From Spirochaetaceae bacterium (GTDB lineage Bacteria; Spirochaetota; Spirochaetia; Treponematales; Breznakiellaceae), in the NCBI GenBank assembly GCA_031255115.1, contig JAIRTD010000032.1, positions 1-9,218 on the forward strand: DNA of 9,218 nucleotides, read 5' to 3'. This document shows, piece after piece, positions 1-6,203 of this stretch. The first letter of the stretch is position 1. Every line of letters begins with the position of its first letter. Under the pieces are notes generated by a model, which ran no database searches, was not told where the DNA came from, and worked only from the letters and a program-made list of their open reading frames with translations. A program made the translations under genes and the position numbers.

Positions 1-6
1 TCCCTT

Positions 7-112
7 TTATACTCCATAGATTTAAGTTTGTCAGGCAATGAATTAGTTAATTCTTTGACTGGCAAACAATTATAATCGGAATTCCCTGACATTCTAAGAA
101 TGTCAGGGAATA
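7..112 (+). repeat. 106-bp two-hairpin structured repeat, copy 1
   Basis: This AT-rich element reads toward the hemerythrin gene. It starts with a -10-like hexamer TATACT (8-13), then CCATAGATTT. Next comes a near-palindrome (26-67) whose outer arms are GTTTGTCAG and CTGGCAAAC and whose core is GAATTA-GT-TAATTC. After a 13-nt linker there is a hairpin with perfect 15-nt arms (81-95 and 97-111) around one central base. An inverted second copy lies at 8313-8418. It aligns without gaps at about 88 of 106 positions, and many differences preserve pairing. The ends show no terminal inverted repeats or obvious target duplication. It could be a small RNA, a 5' leader of the hemerythrin mRNA, or a dispersed palindromic repeat. 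The repeat and its folding are seen directly; the function is unknown. Confidence 0.85.
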
Positions 113-239
113 CCACAGCTTACCGTATGCTATCTTCAGGAAGCAGTCAAGTGTTTTCGGCCGGTTTTTTACGCGGAACTGTGCAATCTACGGTGTATAA
201 TCAGCCAATAAATTTATATATCCTCCTTTTTGCCTGTAC

Positions 240-245
240 TATACT
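240..245 (+). promoter_or_regulatory. possible leaderless -10 box for hemerythrin gene
   Basis: TATACT lies six bases before the hemerythrin ATG (252) and no Shine-Dalgarno sequence precedes that ATG, so transcription from it would start at or next to the start codon. The matching -35 region (217-222, TATATC) is poor. A consensus TATAAT at 196-201 is an alternative -10 that would give a leader of about 45 nt, also without a good -35. Either choice is inference from sequence. Confidence 0.35.
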
Positions 246-251
246 TTTTGT

Positions 252-761
252 ATGGAACCCTTATATTCTGTCCCGGAAAACAACGGTATCATAAGATGGG
301 ACAAGCGGTTTTCCGTCGGGATACCGGTAATCGATGAACAGCACAAAAATCTTGTCAACCTGACCAATGAACTTTTTTTAAGCTGTATTAAGGATACTGA
401 TTCGGCAAACGACAATTTTAAAAAAATAGTCCATAAGCTTGTGCTTTACACCAAAAACCATTTCTCCATAGAAGAAAGAATCATGGAAACGCTAAACTTT
501 CCTGACATCGCCACCCATAAGAAGGAACATGAGGCATTCATTAAACAGATTCTTCAGGGGGTAGAAGATTTCAGCAGGAGCAGCCGCTTTGTACCGAATA
601 AATTCGTCCGGTATCTCCGCGACTGGATTTTGGCCCACATTGCCATGACGGATAAAAGATACGCGGACTATATTGTAGAGTGCAAAAAAAGGCGCGGTTC
701 AGGTCCAGCGGCCGGCCGAATGCAGAAACATGATGGCGCGGTACCCGTCAAGAGCGCTTGA
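252..761 (+). CDS. bacteriohemerythrin (di-iron O2-binding protein)
   Basis: This 169-residue single-domain hemerythrin is a cytosolic four-helix bundle that reversibly binds O2 at a non-haem di-iron centre. All seven expected ligands are present: His31 (in DEQH), His70 and Glu74 (HFSIE), His89 and His93 (HKKEH), and His129 and Asp134 (HIAMTD). The N-terminal block with W16, VGI and IDEQH is typical. There is no signal peptide, membrane segment or fused signalling domain, so O2 storage, delivery or scavenging fits better than chemotaxis; that role is inference. The domain ends near residue 146. The remaining 23 or so residues are basic and low in character, and they are read from the strand opposite the end of the neighbouring oxidoreductase gene (699-761 is shared). 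The gene is more AT-rich than its neighbours. ATG 252 is the only start that keeps the full domain; no ribosome binding site precedes it. Confidence 0.93.
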   Translation: MEPLYSVPENNGIIRWDKRFSVGIPVIDEQHKNLVNLTNELFLSCIKDTDSANDNFKKIVHKLVLYTKNHFSIEERIMETLNFPDIATHKKEHEAFIKQILQGVEDFSRSSRFVPNKFVRYLRDWILAHIAMTDKRYADYIVECKKRRGSGPAAGRMQKHDGAVPVKSA

Positions 762-1829
762 GAGGGGTTCTCTTTCCCGGTCCCTGTAGCAGGCAAGGGC
801 GTCGGCAATCATATTGGCGAAATAACCGGTGGGTCCGGCAAAAGCGTCGTCTGTTTTTTTAAGCGAATTAAATCCTTCGGCGTAGGGACTCGGTCCGCTT
901 TCCCAGACTTCAAATACCCTGTTGCCTATTCTAAGCCGCCCCCTTTCGCAGGAAAACTCAAGTTCAAAAACAAGATGATCCCGCTCCGCCCCTATTTCCA
1001 TAAGAAAGGGAACGCCCTTTTCGGAAAGCCGCGCCGTGTTTTGTCCGGAAGACCGCGCCGCGTCCTGTCCGGAAAGTCGCGCAAGGTTTCCTTTGGGAGG
1101 ACGGAGGCTTCCCAGGAGAAAGGCCGTGCCTTCCCGCGCCCTGAGCGCGCCGCCCCAGATTTTTTGGAGGCGAAGCTCAGCGCCGCTTAAAAACATGGCG
1201 GCGTCGGCAAGATGGGTTCCGTCATGCCACAACACGTCTATGAGCCTGCGGCGCAGGCCCATACAAAGCAGCGCCCTGACGCTGAGTATGCGCCCGAGGC
1301 CGTTGAGCATGGCCCGGGCCTTTTGGTAATCGGCTGAATACCGCCGTTCATGGTTGACCAGTATTTTTATCTTTCCCGCGCGGTGCAGTTCCGCGATACG
1401 GCGGGCTGAAGAAAGCTTTGCGGCCAGGGGTTTTTCCGACACCGCCACCGGCACGCCCGCTTCCGCGGCAAGGCGGCAGTAACTTTCGTGGCTGTCAGGA
1501 TGGGTAGCGATAATGAGTATGCCCGGTTTTTCCCGCGCGAGCATGGAGGCCGCGTCCGCATAGACCGGAACCTTCCAGCGCCGGGCAAAAAGCTCCCGCC
1601 GCTCCTCGTCATAGTCGCTCCCCGCCGCAAGTTCAAGACCGGGATTGGCTGCCACGGCGCCGGCGTGGGTACAGGGCTTTTCCCTGAGGCGGTCGTCCTC
1701 AAGGAGGCTGGCGATACGGCCCAGGCCTACAATGGCTGTTTTTACCGGTTCCATTTTTTGTGGTCCTGTTTTTTGCGGCTCTGTTTTTGCCGGTTTTGGT
1801 TTAACAGGTTCCATAGACGGCGCGCTCAA
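699..1829 (-). CDS. Gfo/Idh/MocA-family NAD(P)-dependent oxidoreductase
   Basis: This protein is up to 376 residues long. An N-terminal Rossmann fold carries the dinucleotide-binding motif GLGRIA (residues 35-40). SEKP at 131-134 holds the family's catalytic-site lysine (Lys133). A C-terminal alpha/beta domain has HDGTH at 202-206, which fits the usual active-site Asp/His pair. The family oxidises or reduces sugars, inositols and related compounds; the substrate here cannot be read from sequence. The start is uncertain. TTG 1829 overlaps the hexokinase stop as TTGA, which would allow translational coupling. ATG 1814 and ATG 1754 are alternatives, and the conserved fold begins only just after ATG 1754. 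The residues before it are Pro/Lys/Gln-rich and contain MEPVK twice. An 8-residue repeat interrupts the C-terminal domain (nucleotides 1022-1093). The gene is last in the train and its stop lies inside the convergent hemerythrin frame. Confidence 0.88.
   Translation of the reverse strand: MSAPSMEPVKPKPAKTEPQKTGPQKMEPVKTAIVGLGRIASLLEDDRLREKPCTHAGAVAANPGLELAAGSDYDEERRELFARRWKVPVYADAASMLAREKPGILIIATHPDSHESYCRLAAEAGVPVAVSEKPLAAKLSSARRIAELHRAGKIKILVNHERRYSADYQKARAMLNGLGRILSVRALLCMGLRRRLIDVLWHDGTHLADAAMFLSGAELRLQKIWGGALRAREGTAFLLGSLRPPKGNLARLSGQDAARSSGQNTARLSEKGVPFLMEIGAERDHLVFELEFSCERGRLRIGNRVFEVWESGPSPYAEGFNSLKKTDDAFAGPTGYFANMIADALACYRDREREPLSSALDGYRAIMFLHSAGRWT
1022..1093. repeat. three 24-bp tandem repeats inside oxidoreductase gene
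   Basis: Units 1022-1045, 1046-1069 and 1070-1093 are head-to-tail 24-mers, each beginning CGGAA. Units 1 and 2 are close matches and unit 3 has drifted in its second half. Because 24 is a multiple of three, the minus-strand frame stays open, and the product carries a degenerate octapeptide repeat of the type A-R-L/S-S-G-Q-D/N-A/T. It looks like an in-frame tandem duplication in a surface loop. Confidence 0.8.
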
Positions 1830-3163
1830 GCGCTGAGGGCCGCAGCCGCGGCGCCGAAAAGAGAGGCGTGTTCCACCGGGCTTATGCTGTAGCTTCTGGG
1901 GAACTTTGCGGTGAGGAGGCGGTGAAGCTGGGATTCCAGAGAACGCCTGAGTCCCTGATACGCGACATAGGTTGTTCCTTCTACGGCGATACGAAGCGGA
2001 GAGGCCGGGTCATAGGATGTCAGGCCGGGACCCGCCGCAATGTGTTCTGCCGTGGCGCTGAGCATGGAGGCGGTAAGGAGTCCTGCCCGCTCGGTGATGA
2101 TCCAGGCAAGGTATATCACGGTGCGCGCGGCGTCTCCTTCATCATCGTCAAAGAGTTTTCCCAGGGGATTTTCCCTGTCCAGGGGGTTTTTCATAAAGGC
2201 GTTGAGGTCCTTGGTTTCCAGATGCGCAAGGGCCTCAAGCTCACCAGCCCTGCGGAATTTTAGCAGCCCGTCGCTGATCGCCTGTTTAAAAACCATGAGC
2301 GAGAGGGGGCCAAGATACGCGCCGGCGCTTGCTTTTTCGAGCGTATAGACGCCGGGATTCCGGGTGGTCTTGTCAAAGCAGAGATCAAGGCTCCCCCGGT
2401 AACGCCAGGCAAAGTTTCCGCTTTCGGTAACCGCCACCTGGGGGAATTCGACAGAAGAAAAGCCTATCTTCGGTATGGATGTTTCGATGTAGGCGATGTT
2501 GATTCCCGTGCCCAGAATAAAACCTACTGCCGGGCCGGGTTGGCCCCAGCCGCCGCCGGGTATCCCAACAAGGCCGGCAAGAAGCGTCGAGACCGTATCG
2601 TTTAACACGACGATGCGGCCCCCGAACTCCACGCCCCGGCGTTTTAGCGCCTCCCTAAGTCCCTTTCCCACAAGGCAGCCCACCAGTTCTGGAGCGTCCA
2701 CTTCTTTGGTAAATTGAAGCAGCCTGCCGTCGGTATCTTCGGTAATCTCCGCGGGATAGGAGAAACAAAAGCCCATTCCCGCTACAGGCCCGGCGTCCAA
2801 AAGGGGAATAATCGTAGAAACCATTTCGTCAAAAAATTCCAGCGCCCCTACCCTGCCCCTGGTTCCGGGCATGGGAATTTTTCGCGTACCTTCGGCGGCG
2901 GCTTCGCCTGACTCGGTAAAGCGTACGCGGGAAGCGCGGAAATTCGTCCCTCCTGCGTCCAGAGCTATTACCGTCTTGTTAGGCGGAAGACGGGAAAGGG
3001 GTTTTAGATACGAAGGAATCATGGCGAGGCTGGAAGCTTTGCCGTTAAGTCCCCTGTCCATCTCGGCCTTAAAGTCCTCTATCAGCACAAAGGGATCGCA
3101 GAGTTCATAATGAAATTCATGCTGCCGTGCAAAATCAGAAATTGCGTGAGGATCAAAACGCAT
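1826..3163 (-). CDS. hxk: hexokinase
   Basis: This 445-residue enzyme is an actin/hexokinase-fold sugar kinase of the eukaryote-like hexokinase family, also found in Treponema, and close to the usual length of a single hexokinase unit. It phosphorylates glucose or another hexose with ATP at the entry of glycolysis. Visible motifs are the phosphate-1 loop DAGGTNFR (69-76), the sugar-binding segment GFCFSYP (131-137), LNDTVSTLLAG (187-197) with the probable catalytic base Asp189, and ILGTGIN (216-222). ATG 3163 is supported by a perfect AAGGAGG (3176-3170) six bases upstream. The gene sits 34 bp after aspS on the same strand, and its stop overlaps the possible TTG start of the oxidoreductase. 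Co-transcription with aspS is likely, as no terminator is visible between them. Confidence 0.93.
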   Translation of the reverse strand: MRFDPHAISDFARQHEFHYELCDPFVLIEDFKAEMDRGLNGKASSLAMIPSYLKPLSRLPPNKTVIALDAGGTNFRASRVRFTESGEAAAEGTRKIPMPGTRGRVGALEFFDEMVSTIIPLLDAGPVAGMGFCFSYPAEITEDTDGRLLQFTKEVDAPELVGCLVGKGLREALKRRGVEFGGRIVVLNDTVSTLLAGLVGIPGGGWGQPGPAVGFILGTGINIAYIETSIPKIGFSSVEFPQVAVTESGNFAWRYRGSLDLCFDKTTRNPGVYTLEKASAGAYLGPLSLMVFKQAISDGLLKFRRAGELEALAHLETKDLNAFMKNPLDRENPLGKLFDDDEGDAARTVIYLAWIITERAGLLTASMLSATAEHIAAGPGLTSYDPASPLRIAVEGTTYVAYQGLRRSLESQLHRLLTAKFPRSYSISPVEHASLFGAAAAALSA

Positions 3164-3169
3164 GGTCCG

Positions 3170-3176
3170 CCTCCTT
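3170..3176 (-). promoter_or_regulatory. strong ribosome binding site of hexokinase gene
   Basis: On the minus strand AAGGAGG stands six bases before the ATG at 3163. It fixes the hexokinase start and shows that this organism uses Shine-Dalgarno initiation for genes inside an operon, in contrast to the first genes of transcripts in this window. Confidence 0.8.
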
Positions 3177-3197
3177 CATAAACGCGCCTGAGTTCCC

Positions 3198-4517
3198 CTA
3201 CGGGGTCGTGCGCTTCCTGTCCCTGGGAAAGAGGCTTGCCTCTTTGACATTGGCAAGGCCGAGTATTTTTTGGGTAAGCCTTTCGCAGCCTATGGCAAAG
3301 CCTCCGTGGGGAGGACAGCCGTACTTTAACAGGGAACAGTACCCTTCCATGTCTTCAGGGTTTATGCCGAATTTGGGCAGGGCCTCAAGAAAGGCATTGT
3401 AGTCATGCAGCCGTTTTCCGCCGGTGCTTATTTCGAGGCCCCGGAACAGGGCGTCAAAACTCATGGTCCTGTGCGCGTCCAGGGGATAGGTGTAGAAGGG
3501 CCTGTGGCGACGGGGAAATTCATTGACAAAGATCAGTTCTATGCCTTTTTCCCTTCCGGCCCAGGCGGAGAGAAGGCGCTCCGCTTCGGGGTTGATATCA
3601 AAGATACGGGCCGAAGATGCTTTGGCGGCTTCGGCGTTGGCGAGTTTAAGGGCCTCTTCATAGCCCATAACGGGCGCCGAATGTACCGCGTCAGGATCGG
3701 GAACCACGGCGGACCAGAGCTCGAGTTCCTTCCGGCTCTTCCGGGCGACTTCTTCAAAAATATGGGACAGTATTCCTTTTTCGAGTTCTATAAGTTCCTT
3801 TTCGGATTCTATAAAACCCATCTCCACATCCAGGGAGACATACTCGTTAAGATGACGGGGAGTGTCGTGCTTTTCCGCCCGATAGGCCGGGGCAATCTCA
3901 AAGACCCGTTCAAGGCCCGAGGCAACCATGGTTTCCTTGTAAAACTGCGGCGACTGGGCAAGATAGGCCTTGTGATCAAAATAGACGACTTCAAAAAGTT
4001 CCGTCCCGCCTTCGGTTCCGCCTCCGACAATCTTGCTGGTTTTGATTTCGGTAAAATCCAGGGAACGCAGATACGCCGCAAAGGCTTCGATGATGACGGC
4101 CTGCACCTTGAATATCGCCCTGATTTTTGGGTTCCGCAGCGAGAGGCAGCGGTAGTCGAGTATGGTGTCAAGGCCGGTCTTTGCTATATCGCCGTTTACC
4201 TGATAGGGAAGATCAGGCGCGGCGCGGGAGAGAATTTCTATACGGCTGACCGCAAGTTCGACGCCGCCGGGAGCCTTTTCGTTTAACACGGGAAGGCCTT
4301 CGGCCTGTATCACCGATTCGAGGGTCAGGCCCTGGCCGGACGAGTCTACGGGCTTTTCGGCACAGACAAGCTGGGCCAGACCGGAGCGGTCACGGAGTAT
4401 AACAAAAGTAACGCCGCCAAATTCACGGATACGGTGAACCCAGCCGGTAACTTTTACCTCTTTTTCCGGCGCGTCTTTGGCCGGAGCTATAAGATCCAAT
4501 GCAAGCACACGTTCCAT
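3198..4517 (-). CDS. aspS: archaeal-type aspartyl-tRNA synthetase, probably non-discriminating (Asp/Asn)
   Basis: This 439-residue class IIb synthetase is of the short archaeal-type AspRS form, lacking the large insertion of typical bacterial AspRS (about 590 residues). The N-terminal OB-fold anticodon domain (about 20-100) is followed by the catalytic core with GGTELF (171-175 region), the QSPQ segment (188-191), motif 2 RAE (Arg213-Glu215) with RHLNE, and motif 3 GGFAIGCERL (405-414), ending in FPRDRKR. Aligned from memory to the Thermococcus enzyme, Trp26 becomes His28 and Lys85 becomes Pro83. This is the pair I recall from non-discriminating AspRS, which charges tRNA(Asp) and tRNA(Asn). 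It lies downstream of gatCAB on the same strand, which fits supply of Asp-tRNA(Asn) for amidation. A 137-bp gap and a TATACT six bases before the ATG suggest its own promoter. An AsnRS identity is less likely given the AspRS-like sequence around motif 2 and the C-terminus. Confidence 0.92.
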   Translation of the reverse strand: MERVLALDLIAPAKDAPEKEVKVTGWVHRIREFGGVTFVILRDRSGLAQLVCAEKPVDSSGQGLTLESVIQAEGLPVLNEKAPGGVELAVSRIEILSRAAPDLPYQVNGDIAKTGLDTILDYRCLSLRNPKIRAIFKVQAVIIEAFAAYLRSLDFTEIKTSKIVGGGTEGGTELFEVVYFDHKAYLAQSPQFYKETMVASGLERVFEIAPAYRAEKHDTPRHLNEYVSLDVEMGFIESEKELIELEKGILSHIFEEVARKSRKELELWSAVVPDPDAVHSAPVMGYEEALKLANAEAAKASSARIFDINPEAERLLSAWAGREKGIELIFVNEFPRRHRPFYTYPLDAHRTMSFDALFRGLEISTGGKRLHDYNAFLEALPKFGINPEDMEGYCSLLKYGCPPHGGFAIGCERLTQKILGLANVKEASLFPRDRKRTTP

Positions 4518-4523
4518 GCCCCC

Positions 4524-4529
4524 AGTATA
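4524..4529 (-). promoter_or_regulatory. possible leaderless -10 box for aspS
   Basis: On the minus strand TATACT ends exactly six bases before the aspS ATG (4517). The run of G between it and the ATG is too close to act as a normal Shine-Dalgarno. The -35 candidate with a 17-bp spacer (4552-4547, TTCTCC) matches the consensus only in part. The spacing would place the transcript start on the ATG itself. Confidence 0.4.
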
Positions 4530-4654
4530 CCGGGACTCTCCCGCATGGAGAAGGGGTTTCCGGCCGGGTTTGCGCTTAAAGGAAGCTGGGACCTGCGATC
4601 CGAGTCTATAACGTGTCCAATTATGGAAAGACGCCGGTCAAAGGCGGGGCCTGT

Positions 4655-6151
4655 TCAGCGCCGCAAAAGCTCTTCGACCTGCGCTCCGGCTATTCTGGGG
4701 TCAGCCCTGCCGCCGGTTGCGGCAAGCACCTTGCCTACAAGGTAGGCGGTCAGGGCGCGGCGGCGCTTTTCTTTTGCGTTGTCAGGATTGGCGATGAGGG
4801 CGCGGAGCGTATTTACCGTATCCGCTTCTCCCGCAAAGGCAGCCAGTGCCGCCTCGGCGATGAGCTTTGGATCATTGAGCTGTTCCCAGCCCCTTTCGCC
4901 GACTATGCTCTGCGGGTCCTTGTCCTCTTTGATGACCGCCTCTACGGTTTGCTTGGCGTTTTTGCCTGAGATTTTTCCCGCGGCGATCATTACAACGAGG
5001 GAGGCAAGCCGGCCGGGGCCAAGCCTAAACGAAGCTATGGCGTTTACCGGTATGCCTTCCCGGCCAAGGATATGTTTGATGTCGCCCAAAAGCCAGTTGG
5101 CTATACGCTCGGCGGCGTCGTGTTTTGCAAGGCCCTCCTTGAACGCGGCGCGGACCGCCGCTTCAAAATAATCGGAAAGGGCTTTTTCTTCGCAGAGCTG
5201 ATCGGCCTGTTCTTCTGTAAGGCCGTATTCATCCATAAAGCGCTTAAAGCGCGCGAGGGGAAGCTCGACCAGTGCGTCCTCGACGCTTTTAAGGAAGGCG
5301 GCGTCAGGCGTAAAAACCGGAAGATCGGGCTCGGGAAAATAGCGGTAGTCCTGGGCGTTTTCTTTGGTACGCATGGGTTCGGTGCGGTCCCGGTTTTCGT
5401 TCCACAGCCGTGTTTCCTGGACCACCTCTTTGCCTTCGTCAAGAAACTGCGCCTGCCGCCTGATTTCGTAATCAAGGCCGAGCCGGACAAAGCGGGACGA
5501 ATTGAGGTTTTTTATTTCGACCTTTTTTCCCAGGCCCCTGCCCGGAAGATTGATGGACACATTGGCGTCGGCCCTGAGGGAACCTTCTTCCATATTGCCG
5601 TCGCAGACGCCGAGGTAACGGACCAGACGCCGTAACTGCTGTATAAAAAGTTCGGCCTCCTCGCCGGTTTCCATGTCGGGTTCGGTAACGATCTCAAGGA
5701 GCGAGACGCCGGCGCGGTTATAATCCAGAAGCGAAACCGTCCCGGTATGTATCATCTTGCCCGCGTCTTCTTCAAGATGACATTCTTTAATGCGGACCCG
5801 TTTTTTGATGGGCTTTTCCCTGCCCCTTCCTTCGATGTCTATCCAGCCGGCCTGGCCCAGCGGCGAGGCAAACTGGGAGATCTGGTAGTTCTTGGTCATG
5901 TCAGGATAGAAGTACTGCTTGCGTTCAAACCAGGTTTCCCGGGGAATAGTGCAGGAAAGGGAACGGGCCACCATGCAGCCCATGCGCATTGATTCAATAT
6001 TAAGGGCGGGCAGTACGCCGGGATACCCCATGCAGACCGGGCAGATATTGGTATTGGGTTCATCACCGAAGGCGGAACGGCACGCGCAAAACACCTTGGT
6101 TTTGGTAAGCAGGTGAATATGAACTTCAAGACCTATGAACGACTGGTACAC
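4655..6151 (-). CDS. gatB: Asp-tRNA(Asn)/Glu-tRNA(Gln) amidotransferase subunit B
   Basis: GatB is the tRNA-binding and kinase subunit of the GatCAB amidotransferase. It activates the misacylated Asp- or Glu-tRNA with ATP and receives ammonia from GatA. The 498-residue frame has the family opening GLEVH (7-11) and LTKTK, the four zinc-binding cysteines Cys22, Cys24, Cys37 and Cys40, the block DYNRAGVSLLEIVTEPD, and a helical C-terminal tail domain ending in a typical RADPRIAGAQ-like stretch. The length is normal for the family. The start is GTG 6151, chosen because GAGGGAG (6164-6158) lies six bases upstream and the product begins at the conserved N-terminus. It follows gatA after 52 bp, a gap holding a small GC-rich hairpin. 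Confidence 0.95.
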   Translation of the reverse strand: MYQSFIGLEVHIHLLTKTKVFCACRSAFGDEPNTNICPVCMGYPGVLPALNIESMRMGCMVARSLSCTIPRETWFERKQYFYPDMTKNYQISQFASPLGQAGWIDIEGRGREKPIKKRVRIKECHLEEDAGKMIHTGTVSLLDYNRAGVSLLEIVTEPDMETGEEAELFIQQLRRLVRYLGVCDGNMEEGSLRADANVSINLPGRGLGKKVEIKNLNSSRFVRLGLDYEIRRQAQFLDEGKEVVQETRLWNENRDRTEPMRTKENAQDYRYFPEPDLPVFTPDAAFLKSVEDALVELPLARFKRFMDEYGLTEEQADQLCEEKALSDYFEAAVRAAFKEGLAKHDAAERIANWLLGDIKHILGREGIPVNAIASFRLGPGRLASLVVMIAAGKISGKNAKQTVEAVIKEDKDPQSIVGERGWEQLNDPKLIAEAALAAFAGEADTVNTLRALIANPDNAKEKRRRALTAYLVGKVLAATGGRADPRIAGAQVEELLRR

Positions 6152-6169
6152 GATACACTCCCTCTATAG

Positions 6170-6186
6170 GCGGCCGGGAAGGCCGC
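6170..6186. other. GC-rich hairpin in gatA-gatB gap
   Basis: GCGGCC and GGCCGC pair perfectly around a 5-nt loop (6176-6180). In the minus-strand transcript the hairpin lies just before the gatB ribosome binding site. It has no U-run, so it is not an intrinsic terminator. It could affect mRNA stability or gatB initiation; this is inference. Confidence 0.5.
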
Positions 6187-6203
6187 GGACATTACAAAGC
6201 CTT

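Noticed and set aside
7..112. Structured repeat as a MITE
   Set aside because: No terminal inverted repeats or target-site duplications are visible in either copy; not fully excluded because the left flank of copy 1 is almost absent.
151..172. CGGCCGGTTTTTT as an intrinsic terminator after repeat copy 1
   Set aside because: There is a T-run after a GC patch, but no adequate stem can be drawn upstream of it.
100..294. Small 64-residue frame starting inside hairpin 2 of the repeat, with a hydrophobic stretch
   Set aside because: It starts in a structured arm, has no ribosome binding site, overlaps the hemerythrin start in another frame and resembles no family.
1022..1093. Tandem repeats as a CRISPR array
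   Set aside because: The units abut with no spacers and keep a protein frame open.
3405..4286. Plus-strand open frame of 293 residues opposite aspS
   Set aside because: It lies wholly opposite a well-supported synthetase gene and its product has no recognisable domain; long antisense frames are common in GC-rich genes.
5072..5635. Plus-strand open frame of 187 residues opposite gatB
   Set aside because: Antisense shadow of gatB with no domain features or ribosome binding site.
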